Origin: Otis tarda
Lineage: Eukaryota; Chordata; Aves; Otidiformes; Otididae
Length of the DNA: 64,000 bases
Reading direction: 5' to 3'
Assembly: GCA_026413225.1 (NCBI GenBank)
Contig: JAPMTP010000082.1
Span: 124,001-188,000, forward strand
Position 1 is the first letter of the stretch, and each line of letters starts with the position of its first letter. Under the pieces are notes generated by a model. It was not told the origin of the DNA. It ran no database searches and worked only from the letters and a program-made list of their open reading frames with translations. Positions 29,902-42,597 of the stretch are shown here, piece after piece. Both the position numbers and the translations under genes were made by a program.

Positions 29902-32900
29902 ACGTCACACCATTGCTCCCCACCAAAAGTGTCAGCCACTCAAGCTCTTGCTTCTCCTCAGCGGCCATTTGCAGCGCACCTACATTAGCACAGACATTGG
30001 GGCTCCGGGCTTTCCCTGACGAACAGGGGGAAAGCTCTGAGCCCCAATGTCTGTGGCACCTGAGTGGCTGGCAGTTTTGGTGTGGGAGCAATGGTCCGAC
30101 GTTCGTGATTTTTCGGGTTTTTTTCAGGGGGCAGCTGCGAAAAATCACGATCGTCGGACATTTGCTCGCACACCAAAAGTGCCAGCCAGTTCGTCAGGGA
30201 AAGCCCGGAGCCCCAATGTCTGAAAAAACCTGAAAAATCACGAACGTCGGACGATTTCTCCCACAATAAAAGTGCCAGACACTCAAGCTCTTGCTCGTTC
30301 GTGATTTTTCGGGTTTGTTTTTCAGTGGGCGCCCGGGTGCAGCTGGTGGTGAACGATTGCTCCCACACCAAAAGTGCCAGCCACTCAAGCACTTGCTGTT
30401 CGTGATTTTTTGGGTATTTTTTTCAGTTTGCCCTGACGAACGTGATTTTTAGGTTTTTTTTTCAGGGGGCGACCAGGTGCAGCTGGTAGTAAACGTTGAA
30501 GCCCTGTTCATCAGGGAAAGCCCAGAGCTGCTCCTGTTCGTGATTTTCGGGTTTTTCACGGGGCGCCCAGCAGCACAGACATTGGGGCTCCGGGCTTTCC
30601 CTGCAATGGTTCAACGTTCGTGATTTTTCGGGGTTTTTTCAGGGGGCGCCCAGGCTGCAGCTGGTGCTCCCACACGGAGCAATCGTCCGACGTTCATGAT
30701 TTTTCGGGGTTTTTTTTTAAGGGGGTGCCCAGGTGCAGCAGCACCCGGAGCCACAGTGTTTGCGCTGCTTCTACATTTACCACCAGCTGTGGGAGAAATC
30801 GTCCGACATCCATGATTTTCCGGGGTTTTTTTCAGCCACTCAAGCTCTTGCTGCTCCTCAGCGGCCATTGGCAGCTCATCTACAGCAGCACAGACATTGG
30901 GGGCTGTAGGTGCGCTGCCAATGGCCGCTGAGGGAGCACTGGGGCTCTTAGCTTTCCCTGATGAACAGGGCTTTGATGTTGAATGGTCCGACGTTCGTGA
31001 TTTTTCGGGTTTTTCACGATTGCTCCCACACCAAATGTTCCAGCCACTCAAGCTCTTGCTGCTCCTCAGCGGCCATTGGTAGCGCACCTACAGCATCACA
31101 GACACTGGGGCTCCGAGCTTTCCCTGACGAACAAGCCCAGAGGCCCAGTGTCTGTGCTGCTGTAGATTCGCTACCAACGGCCGCTGACTGCCAGCCACCC
31201 AAGCGCTTGCTGCTGCTCAGCGGCCATTGGTAGCGCACCAGCAGCACAGACGCAATGGTCTGACGTTCGTGATTTTTGGTTTTTTTCAGTTGAACGCAGT
31301 TTTCGTGTGGGAGCAATGGTCCAACGTTCGTGATTTTTAGGGTTTTTTCAGTTGGAAAAATCATGAATGTCAGACCATACCTTGATTTTTAGGTTTTTTT
31401 TTCAGGGGGCGCACAGGTGCATCTTGCTGCTCAACAGCGGCCATTGTCAGCGCACCTACTGCAGCACAGACATTGGAGCTCCGGCTTTCCCTGACGAACA
31501 GGGCTTCAACGTTTATGTGGGAGAAATCGTCCGACATCCATGATTTTCCGGGGTTTTTTTCAGCACCAAAAGTGTCAGCCACTCAAGCTCTTCCTGCTCC
31601 TCAGCAGCCATTGGCAGCGCACCTACAGCAACGCGAAAGCCCGGAGCCCCAGTGTTTGCGCTGCCGAATAATCGCAGCAAGGGCTTGAGTGGCTGGCACT
31701 TTTGTGTGGGAGCTGTTGTCCGACGTTCGTGATTTTTAGGTTTTTTTCATCAAGCTCTTGCTGCTCCTCAGCGGCCACTGGCAGTCCAACTACAGCAGCA
31801 CAGACATTGGGGCTCCCCGGATCCCCAGTGTCTGTGCTGCTGTAGGTTCACTACCAACGGACGCTGAGGTGTATGTAGCAAGAGCTTCTGCACCGATTTT
31901 TCGGGTTTTTTTCACGCGGCGCCCTGGAAATCACGAACGTCGCTGCTGTAGATTCGCTACCAACGGCCGCTGAGAGCAGCGCAAACAGCAATAATCCGAC
32001 GTCCGTGATTTTTCGGGGTTTTTTTCAGTTTCGACGTTTACCACCAGCTTTTTTCGGGGTTTTTTTCAGGGGGGAATTTTTTTGGTATTTTTTCAGTTGG
32101 CGCCAGGCGCAGCTCAAGCTCTTGCTGCTCCTCAGCGGCTTTTCGGCGTTTTTTCAGTTGCCGCCCAGGTGCAGCGGCTTTCCCTCACGAACAGGGCATC
32201 GACGTTTACCACCAGCTGCACCTGGGCGGCAACTGAAAAAAACGCGAACCCCAGTGTTTGCGCTGCAGCACCAAAAGTGCCAGCCACTCAAGCTCTTGCT
32301 ACTCCTCAGCGGTCATTGGCAGCGCATATACAGCAACACAGACATTGGGGCTCTGGCCTTTCCCTGACGAACAGAGCTTTGACGTTTACCACCAGATGCA
32401 CCTGCGCGACAACTGAAAAACAACACCAAAAAATCATGAACCACTTTTTGTGTGGGAGCAATGGTCCGACGTTCGTGATTTTTATTTTTTTTTTCGGGGG
32501 GCCCAGGTGCAGCCACTCAAGCTCTTCCTGCTCCTCAGCGGCCATTGGCAGTCAAACTACAGCAGCGAAAACACTGGGGCTCCGGGCTTTCCCGTGAGCT
32601 GCCAATGACCGCTGAGGACCAGTGATTTTCCGGGGTTTTTTTCAGTGGCTCAGTGGCCATTGGCAGTCAAACTACAGCAGCAGTTCGTGATTTTTTGGGG
32701 TTTTTTAAGTGGCCGCCCAGGAGCTGCACCTGGGCGCCCCTGAAAAAAAACACCTAAAAATCATGAACGTCACACCATTGCTCCCACACGAAAAGTCGCA
32801 GGCACTCAAGCTCTTGCTGCTCCTGGTCTGACGTACGTGATTTTCGGGGTATTTCAGCACAGACATTGGGTCTCTGGGCTTTCCCTGACGAACAGGGCTT

Positions 32901-34901
32901 CGATGTTCACTACCAGCTGCACCCGGGCGCCAACTGAAAAAAATACACAAAAAAACACGAATGTCAGACCATTGCTCCCACACCAAAAGTGCCAGCCACT
33001 CAAGCTCTTGCTCCTCCTCAGCGGCCACTGGCAGTTACAGCAGCACAGACATTGGTCTGGTGGTAAACGTCGAAGCCCTGTCAAAAAATCACGAACGTCG
33101 GACCATTGCTCCCACACCATAAATACCAGCCACTCAAGCTCTTGCTGCTCCTCAGCGGCCATTGGCAGCGCACCTACAGCAGCGCAAACACTGGGGCTCC
33201 GGGCTTTCCATGACGAACAGTGCTTCGACGTTTACCACCAGCTGCACCTGGGTGATTTTTCGGGGTTTTTTTCAGTGCACGAACGTCACACCATTGCTCC
33301 CACACCAAAAGTACCAGCCACTCAAGCTCTTGCTGCTCCTCAGCGGCCATTGGTAACTCATCTACAGCAGCACAGACATTGGGCCTCCGGGCTTTTCCTC
33401 ACGAACAGGGCTTCGACGTTTACCACCAGCTGCACCTGGGCGGCAACTGAAAAAAACGCGAAAAATCAGGGACGTCGGACGATTGCTCCCACACCAAAAG
33501 TGCCAGGCACTCAAGCTCTTGCTGGGAGCAATGGTCCGACGTCCCTGATTTTTCGCGTTTTTTCAGTTTCAAAGTTTACCACCAGCTCAGTTGGCGCCCG
33601 GGTGCAGCTGGTGGTGAACGTCGAAGAAAAATCATGAACGTCGGACTATAGCTCCCACACCAAAAGTGCCAGCCACTCAAGCTCTTCCTGTTCCTCAGCG
33701 GCCATTGGCAGTCAAGTTGAAGCTCTTTCCGTCAGGGAATCGACGTTTACCACCAGCTGCACCTGGGCCAATCGACCGACGTCCGTGATTTTTACACCAA
33801 AAGTGCCAGCCACTCAAGCTCTTGCTGCTCCTCAGCAGCCATTGGCAGCGCACCTACAATTCGTGGTTTTTTGGGTATATTTTTCAGTTACCAGCTGCAC
33901 GACGTTCGTGATTTTTTTGGGTTTTTTTTAAGTGGCCGCCCAGGAAAATCATGAACGTCACACCATTGCTCCCACACCAAAAGTCGCAGCCACTCAAGCT
34001 CTTGCTGCTCCTCAGCGGCCATTGGTAACGCATCTACAGCAGCACAGACATTGGGTCTCTGGGCTCCGACGTCCCTGATTTTTCGCGTTTATTTTCAGTT
34101 GAAAAATACACAAAAAAACACGAATGTCAGACCATTGCTCCCACACCAAAAGTGCCAGACACTCAAGCTCTTGCTCCTCCTCAGCGGCCACTGGCAGTTC
34201 AACTACAGCAGCACAGACATTGGGGCTCCGGGGTAAACGTCGAAGCCCTGTTCGTGAGGTAAAGCCCGGCTGCTACGTCATGGAAAGCCCGGAGCCACAG
34301 TGTTTGCAACGTCGGACCATTGCTCCCACACCATAAATACCAGCCACTCAAGCTCTTGCTGCTCCTCAGCGGCCATTGGCAGCGCACCTACAGCAGCGCA
34401 AACACTGGGGCTCCGGGTTTTCCAGCCCGGAGCGCCAATGTCTGTTCTGCTGTATAACGTCACACCATTGCTCCCACACCAAAAGTACCAGCCACTCAAG
34501 CTCTTGCTGCTCCTCAGCTGATTTTTAGGTGTTGTTTTTCAGGGGCTGGTCTGACGTACGTGATTTTTCGGGGTTTTTTTCAGACGTTGGACCATTGCTC
34601 CCACACCAAAAGTGTCAGCCACTCAAGCTCTTGCTGCTCCTCAGCGGCCATTGGCAGTCAAACTTTTTGGGGTTTTTTTTTTTTTAAGTGGCCGCCCAGG
34701 TGTACCACCAGCTGCACCTGGGCGCCACCTGAAAAAAAACCCTGAAAAATCACGAACATCGGACCATTGCTCCCACACCAAAAGTGCCAGCCACTCAAGC
34801 TCTTGCTGCTCCTCAGCGGCCGTTGGTAGTGCACCCTAGCAGCACAAACACTGAGGCTCTGATTTTTCGGGGTTTTTTTTCAGTGGCCGCCCAGGTGCAG
34901 C
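29896..34901. repeat. Scrambled zone: short satellite fragments in alternating orientation
   Basis: No intact tandem register survives here. Successive pieces are partial monomers of about 20-150 bp. For example: - at 29,896-30,027, + at 30,028-30,134, - at 30,137-30,187, + at 30,188-30,221, - at 30,222-30,294, + at 30,296-30,354, - at 30,355-30,397, + from 30,398. Longer - pieces (31,018-31,132; 32,180-32,445; 32,858-33,058; 33,278-33,525) become more frequent rightward. Individual pieces are mostly clean, so the disorder is rearrangement and not point decay. All of it is satellite-derived; I see no other sequence. Confidence 0.9.
30604..30666 (+). repeat. + fragment in scrambled zone carrying the T-tract module
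   Basis: CAATGGTTCAACGTTCGTGA followed by TTTTTCGGGG, the T run, CAG and GGCGCCCAGG forms a + piece between a - piece (30,570-30,603) and a short CTCCCACAC - piece. A related + piece follows at 30,676-30,769. Confidence 0.8.
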
Positions 34902-35543
34902 CCAAAAGTGCCAGCCACTCAAGCTCTTGCTGCTCCTCAGCGGCCTTTGTCAGCGCACCTACAGCAGCGCAAACACTGGGGCTCGAGGCTGTTCGTGAGG
35001 GAAAGACCGGGGGCCCAATATCTGTGCTTTACCACCAGCTGCACCTGGGCGGCCACTTAAAAAAAACCCCAAAAAATCACGAACGTCGGACCATTGCTCC
35101 CACACCAAAAGTGTCAGCCACTCAAGCTCTTGCTGCTCCTCAGCTGCCATTGGCAGTCCAACTACAGCAACACAGACATTGGGGCTCCGGGCTTTCCCTG
35201 ACGAACAGGGCTTTGACGTTTACCACCAGCTGCACCTGGGCTGTGCTGCAGTAGTTGAACTGCCAGTAGTCATTGGCAGCGCATATACAGCAACACAGAC
35301 ATTGGGGCTCTGGGCTTTCCCTGACGAACAGGGCTTCAAAGTTTACCACCAGCTGCACCTGGGCGACCCTGAAAAACAACACCTAAAAATCATGAACGTC
35401 GGACTATAGCTCCCACACCAAAAGTGCCAGCCACTCAAGCTCTTGCTGCTCCTCAGCGGCCATTGGCAGCGCACCTACAGCAGCACAGACATTGGGGCTC
35501 CGTGCTTTCCCTGACGAACAGGGCTTCGAAGTTCACCACCAGC

Positions 35544-35619
35544 TTGACATTCGTGTTTTTTTGTGTATTTTTTTCAGTTGGCGCCCGGGTGCAGCTGGTA
35601 GTGAACGTCGAAGCCCTGT
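35544..35619 (+). repeat. + island in reverse array
   Basis: TGACATTCGTG, a T-rich stretch, CAGTTGGCGCCCGGGTGCAG and TAGTGAACGTCGAAGCCCTG read in + orientation between - pieces. The island is the reverse complement of the monomer type at about 37,865 and 41,445, so it is a flipped local monomer and not one borrowed from the left array. Confidence 0.85.
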
Positions 35620-36280
35620 CACGAACGTCGGACCATTGCTCCCACACCAAAAGTGCCAGCCACTCTGTTCGTGAGGGAAAGACCGGAGGCCCAATGTCTA
35701 GCACAGACATTGGGGCTCCGGGCTTTCCCTGACGAATAGGGCTTTGACGTTTACCACCAGCTGCACCTGGGCGCCCCCTGAAAAAAACCCCAAAAATCAC
35801 GAACGTCGGACCATTGCTCCCACACCATAAATACCAGCCACTCAAGCTCTTGCTGCTCCTCAGCGGCCATTGTCAGCGCACCTACAGCAGCGCAAACACT
35901 GGTGCTCCGGGCTTTCCATGACGAACAGGCTTCGACGTTTACCACGTGGCTTTCACTTTTGGTGTGGGCAGCAATGGTCCACACCAAAAGTACCAGCCAC
36001 TCAAGCTCTTGCTGCTCCTCAGCGGCCATTGGTAACGCATCTACAGTAGCACAGACATTGGGCCTCCGGGCTTTCCCCATGATTTTTGGGTGTTTTTTTT
36101 CACGCACCAGCTGCACCTGGGCGGCAACTGAAAATAAACGCGAAAAATCAGGGACGCCCTGTTCGTCAGGGAAAGCCCGGAGCCCCAATGTCTGTGCTGC
36201 TGTAGGTGAGCTGACAATGGCCGCTGAGGACTCAAGCTCTTGCTGCTCCTCAGCGGTCATTGGCAGCGCATATACAGCAA

Positions 36281-36312
36281 ATTTTTCGGGGTTTTTTTCA
36301 GGGGGCGCCCAG
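36281..36312 (+). repeat. + island limited to the T-tract module
   Basis: ATTTTTCGGGG, a T run, CAG and GGGGCGCCCAG interrupt a - monomer right after ATATACAGCAA. Reverse-orientation sequence (CCAGCTGCACCTGGGC) resumes at once. Confidence 0.85.
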
Positions 36313-36358
36313 CCAGCTGCACCTGGGCGGCAACTGAAAAACAACACCTAAAAATCAT

Positions 36359-36670
36359 GGCGATCACACCATGCTCCCACCTGTCGCAGAGCACTCAAAC
36401 AACTGCTGCTCCTCAGCGTACATTAATGCCGCATCTACAGCAGCACAGATATGCAAACTTTCCCTGGCGCCCAGGCAAACTGATATTCACTACCAGCTGC
36501 CGAATAACTGAAAAAATACAAAAACACGAATGTCAGACCATTGCTCCCGCCACCAGCCACTCCTTCTGCTCTCTCAGCGGCCACTAACAATCCAACTACA
36601 ACAGCGGCCATGATACTCGAACTTCCCTAACGAACAGAACTTTGGCGTTTACCACCAACTACGCCTGGGG
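36359..36670 (-). repeat. Decayed pocket in the reverse array
   Basis: Here about 1.6 monomers are strongly diverged and shortened. GGACCATTGCTCCCACACC becomes ACCATGCTCCCACC, GACATTGGGGCTCCGGGC is reduced to ATATGCAAAC, and CAGCAGCGGCCATGATACTC has no close match elsewhere. Both flanks return to near-consensus within about 100 bp. It resembles the diverged right-hand region in style. Confidence 0.8.
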
Positions 36671-38258
36671 CGCCCCTGAAAAAACCCCTAAAAATCACGA
36701 GCGTGTCAGACCATTGCTCCCACACCATAAATACAGCCACTCAAGCTCTCCGCCTCCTCCTCAGCAGCCATTGGCAGTCAAACAACACACCAGCGCAAAC
36801 ACGGTGGGCTCCGGGCTTTCCATGACGAACAGTGCTTCGACGTTTACCACCAGCTGCACCTGGGGCGCCCCCCTGAAAAAAAACCCCGAAAAATTACGAA
36901 CGTCACACCATTGCTCCCACACCAAAAGTGCCAGCTTCACTCTGGCTCTTGCTGCTCCTCAGCGGCCATTGGTAGTGCACTCATCTACAGCAGCACAAGA
37001 CATTAGGCCTCCGGTTTTTTTTTCAGCTTTCCCTCCCACGAACAGAAGGCTTTGACGTTTATATAGCTGCACCTGGGTTTTCGGCAACTGAAAAAAACGC
37101 GAAAAATCAGGGACGTCGGACGATTGCTCCCACACCAAAAGTGCCAGGCACTCAAGCTCTTGCTGCTCCTCAGCGGTCATTGGCAGCGCATATACAGCAG
37201 CACAGACATTGGGGCTCTGGGAAGCAATTTCCGACTGTGAGAACAGGGCTTCAAAGTTTACCACCAGCTGCACCTGGGCGGCAACTGAAAAACAACACCT
37301 AAAAATCATGAACGTCGGACTATAGCTCCCACACCAAAAGTACCAGCCCACTCAAGCTCTTCCTGTTCCTCAGCGGCCATTGGCAGTCAAACTACAGCAG
37401 CGAAAACACTGGGGCTCCGGGCTTTCCCTGACGAACTGTGCTTCGACGTTTACCACCAGCTGCACCTGGGCGGCAACTGAAAAACAAACGCGAAAAATCA
37501 CGGACGTCGGTCGATTGCTCCCACACCCAAAGTGCCAGCCACTCAAGCTCTTGCTGCTCCTCAGCAGCCATTGGCAGCGCACCTACAGCAGCACAGACAT
37601 TGGCGTTCCGGGCTTTCTATGACGAACAGGGCTTCGACGTTTTACCACCAGCTGCACATGGGCGCCCCCTGAAAAACAACACCTAAAAATCATGAACGTC
37701 ACACCATAGCTCCCACACGAAAAGTCGCAGCCACTCCAAGCTCTTGCTGCTCCTCCGCGGCCATTGGTAACGCATCTACGGCAGCACAGACATTGAGTCT
37801 CTGGGCTTTCCCTGACGAACAGGGCCCCACCGCGTTTCACTACCAGCTGCACCCGGGCGCCAACTGAAAAAAATACACAAAAAAACACGAATGTCAGACC
37901 ATTGCTCCCACACCAAAAGTGCCAGCCACTCAAGCTCTTGCTCCTCCTCAGCGGCCACTGTGGTTCAACTAGGTGTTGTTTTTCAACAGCACAGACATTG
38001 GGTGGTAAACGTCAAAGCTCCGGGCTTCGTCCCTGACGAACAGGGCTTTGACGTATACCACCAGCTGCACTGGGCGCCCCTGAAAAAAACCCAAAAATCA
38101 CGAACGTCGGACCATTGCTCCCACACCATAAATACCAGCCACTCAAAGCTCTTGCTGCTCCTCAGCGGCCATTGGCAACGCACCTACAGCAGCGCAAACA
38201 CTGGGGCTCCGGGTTTTCCATGACGAACAGGGCTTCGGCGTTTACCACCAGCTGCACC

Positions 38259-38327
38259 GTGACGTTAGTGATTTTTCGGGGTTTTTTTTCAGGGGGCGCC
38301 CAGGTGCAGCTGGTGGTAAACGTCGAA
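38259..38327 (+). repeat. + island spanning T-tract module to GGTGGTAAACGTCGAA
   Basis: GTGACGTTAGTGATTTTTCG, the T run, CAGGGGGCGCCCAGG and the E-box segment are in + orientation. The island is flanked by - copies of the same segment (GTTTACCACCAGCTGCACC before, AATCACTAACGTCAC after), forming an imperfect inverted repeat. Confidence 0.85.
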
Positions 38328-41300
38328 ACCAATCACTAACGTCACACCATTGCTCCCACACCATAAGTACCAGCCACTCAAGCTCTTGCTGCTCCTCCCG
38401 CGGCCATTGGCTACTTGTATCTACAGCAGCACAGATATTGGGCCTCCGGTCTTTCCCTCACGAACAGGGCTTCGACGTTGCCACCAGCTTGCACCTGGGC
38501 GGCCACTGAAAAAAAAAACCCGAAAAATCACGAACGTTGGACCATTGCTCCCACACCAAAATTGTCAGCCACTCAAGCTCTTGCTGCCTCCTCAGCGGCC
38601 ATTGGCAGTCAAACTACAGCAGCACAGACATTGGGGCTCCGGGCTTTCCCTGACGAACAGGGCTTCTACCTTTACCACCAGCTGCACCTGGGGCGCCACC
38701 TGAAAAACAACACCTGAAAAATCACGAACATCGGACCATTGCTCCCACACCAAAAGTGCCAGCCACTCAAGCTCTTGCTGCTCCTCAGCGGCCGTTGGTA
38801 GTGCACCTACAGCTTAGCACAAACACTGAGGCTCCGGGCTTTCCCTGACGAACAGGGCTTTGACGTTTACCGCAGCTGCACCTGGGCGCCCCCTGAAAAA
38901 AAACCCCGAAAAATCACGTACGTCAGACCATTGCTCCCACACCAAAAGTATGGCCAGCCACTCAAGCTCTTGCTGGGTTTTTTTTCAGGGAGCGCCCTCC
39001 TCCAGCGGCCTTTGTCAGCGCACCTACAGCAGCGCAAACACTGGGAGCTCCCGGGCTTTCCCCTGACGAACAGGGCTTCAACGTTTACCAGCAGCTGCAC
39101 CTGGGCGGCCACTTAAAAAACCCCAAAAAATCACGAACGTCGGACCATTGCTCCCACACCAAAAGTGTCAGCCACTCAAGCTCTTGCTGCTCCTCAGCTG
39201 CCATTGGCAGTCAACTACAGCAACACAGACATTGGGGCTCCGGGCTTTCCCTGACGAACAGGGCTTTGGCGTTTACCACCAGCTGCACCTGGGCGGCAAA
39301 TGAAAAACATACCCAAAAAATAACGAACGTCGGACGATTGCTCCCACACCAAAACTGTGACACTTAAGCTCTTGCTGCTCCTCAGCAGTCATTGGCAGCG
39401 CATATACAGCAACACAGACATTGGGGCTCTGGGCTTTCCCCTGACGAACAGGGCTTCAAAGTTTACCACCAGCTGCACCTGGAAGAGGCCCTGAAAAACA
39501 ACACCTAAAAATCATGAACGTCGGACTATAGCTCCCACACCAAAAGTGCCAGCCACTCAAGCTCTTGCTGCTCCTCAGCGGCCATTGGCAGCGCGCACCC
39601 TGCAGCAGCACAGACATTGGGGCTCCGTGCTTTCCCTGACGAACAGGGCTTCGAAGTTCACCACCAGCTGCACCTGGTCGCCCCTGAAAAACCCCGAGAG
39701 GAAAATCCACGAACGTCGGACCATTGCTCCCACACCAAAGGGTGCCAGCCACTCAAGCTCTAGCTGCTCCTCAGCGGCCACTGGCAGTCCAACTACAGCA
39801 GCACAGACATTGGGGCTCCGGGCTTTCCCTGGCACGAATAGGGCTTCGACGTTTACCACCAGCTGCACCTGGAAGCCCCCTGAAAAAAAACCCTAAAAAA
39901 TCACGAACGTCGGACCATTGCTCCCACACCATAAATACCAGCCACTCAAGCTCTTGCTGCTCCTCAGCGGCCATTGGCAGCGCACCTACAGCAGCGCAAA
40001 CACTGGTGCTCCGGGCTTTCCATGACGAACAGGGCTTCGACGTTTACCACCAGCTGCACCTGGGCACCCCCTGAAAAAAAAACCCCGAAAAATCACTAAC
40101 GTCACACCATTGCTCCCACACCAAAAGTACCAGCCACTCAAGCTCTTGCTGCTCCTCAGCGGCCATTGGTAACGCATCTACAGCAGCACAGACATTGGGC
40201 CTCCGAGACACCCTCACGAACAGGGCTTCGACGTTTACCACGAGCTGCACCTGGGCGGCAACTGAAAATAAACGCGAAAAATCAGGGACGTCGGACGATT
40301 GCTCCCACACCAAAAGTGCCAGGCACTCAAGCTCTTGCTGCTCCTCAGCAGTCATTGGCAGCGCATATACAGCAACACAGACACTGGGGCTCTGGGCTTT
40401 CCCTGACGAACAGGGCTTCAAAGTTTACCACCAGCTGCACCTGGGCGGCAACTGAAAAACAACACCTAAAAATCATGAACGTCGGACTATAGCTCCCACA
40501 CCAAAAGTGCCAGCCACTCAAGCTCTTCCCTGCTCCTCAGCGGCCATTGGCAGTCCAACTACAGCAGCGAAAACACTGGGGCTCCGGGCTTTCCCTGACG
40601 AACTGTGCTTCGACGTTTACCACCAGCTGCACCTGGGCGGCCACTGAAAAAAAACCCCGAAAAATCACGAACGTTGGACCATTGCTCCCACACCAAAAGT
40701 GTCAGCCACTCAAGCTCTTGCTGCTCCTCAGCGGCCGTTGGTAGTGCACCTACAGCAGCACAAACACTGAGGCTCCGGGCTTTCCCTGACGAACAGGGCT
40801 TTGGCAGACACCACCAGCTGCACCTGGGCGGCCACCTGAAACAAAACCCCGGCTCACGTACGTCAGACCATTGCTCCCACACCAAAAGTGCCAGCCACTC
40901 AAGCTCTTGCTGCTCCTCAGCGGCCATTATCAGCGCACCTACAGCAGCGCAAACACTGGGGCTCCGGGAAAAGCCTGACGGAACAGGGCTTCAACGTTTA
41001 CCACCAGCTGCACCTGGGCTGCTGTAGGTGCACTTAAAAAAACCGCTGAGCAGCAGCAGGCGCTTGGGTGGCCAAAAAATCACGAACGTCGGACCATTGC
41101 TCCCACACCAAAACTGCCAGACACTCAAGCTCTTGCTGCTCCCTCAGCAGTCATTGGCAACGCATATACAGCAACACAGACATTGGGGCTCTGGGCTTTC
41201 CCTCACGAACAGGGCTTCAAAGTTTACCACCAGCTGCACCTGGGCGACCCCTGAAAAACAACACCTAAAAATCATGAACGTCGGACTATAGCTCCCACAC

Positions 41301-42597
41301 CAAAAGTGCCAGCCACTCAACCTCTTGCTGCTCCTCAGCGGCCATTGGCAAGCACCTACAGCAGAACAGACATTGGCGCTCCTGGGCTTTCCCTGACTAA
41401 CAGGGGCTTCGACGTTCACTACCAGCTGCACCCGGGCGCCAACTGAAAAAAATACACAAAAAAACTACGAATGTCAGACCATTGCTCCCACACCAAAAGT
41501 GCCAGCCACTCAAGCTCTTGCTCCTCCTCAGCGGCCACTGGCAGTCCCAGCTACAGCAGCACAGACATTGGGGCTCTGGAACTTTCCCTCACGAACAGGG
41601 CTTCGAAGTTCACCACCAGCTGCACCTGGGCGCCCCCTGAAAAAAATACCCCAAAAAATCTGAACGTCGGACCATTGCTCCCACACCAAAAGTACCAGCC
41701 ACTCAAGATCTTGCTGCTCCTCAGCGGCCATTGGCAGCGCACCTACAGCCCAGCGCAAACACTGTGGCTCCGGAGCTCCCATGACGAACAGGGCTTCAAC
41801 GTTTACCACCAGCTGCACCTGGGCGCCCCCTGAAAAAAAACCCCGGAAAATCACGAACGTGGGACCATTGCTCCCACACCAAAAGTGCCAGCCACTCAAG
41901 CTCTTGCCGCCTGCTCGGCGGCCACTGGCAGTCCAACTACAGCAGCACAGACATTGCGGCTCCGGAGCTTTCCCCTGGCAGATATGAACGACGTTTACCA
42001 CCAGCTGCACCTGGGCGCCCCCTTAAAAAAAACACCAAAAAATCACGAACGTCGGACCGTTGCTCCCACACCATAAATACCAGCCACTCAAGCTCTTGCT
42101 GCTCCTCCGCGGCCATTGGCAGCGCACCTACAGCAGCGCAAACACTGGGGCTCTGGGCTTTCCCTGACGAACAGGGCTTCAACATTCACCACCAGCTGCA
42201 CCTGGGCGCACCCTGAAAAAAAAACCCGAAAAATCACGAACGTCGGACCATTGCTCCCACACCAAAAGTGCCAGCCACTCCAAGCTCTTGCTGCTCCTCA
42301 GCGGCCGTTGGTAGTGCACCTACAGCAGCACCGACACTGGGGCTCCGGGCTTTCCCTGACAAACAGGGCTCTGACGTTTACCACCAGCTGCACCTGGGCG
42401 CCCCCTGAAAATAAACCCCGAAAAATCACGAACGTCGAACCATTGCTCCCACACCAAAAGTGCCAGCCACTCAAGATCTTGCTGTTCCTCAGTGGCTGTT
42501 GGTAGCGAATCTACAGCAGCACAGACATTGCTTCTCCGGGCTTTCCGTGACGAACAGGGCTTCGACGTTCACCACCAGCCTCACCTGGCGCCAACTG

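Noticed and set aside
29896-34901. Foreign insertion or transposon causing the scrambled zone
   Set aside because: Nearly every fragment can be read as monomer sequence in one orientation or the other. No terminal inverted repeats of an element, target-site duplication or transposase-like frame is visible.
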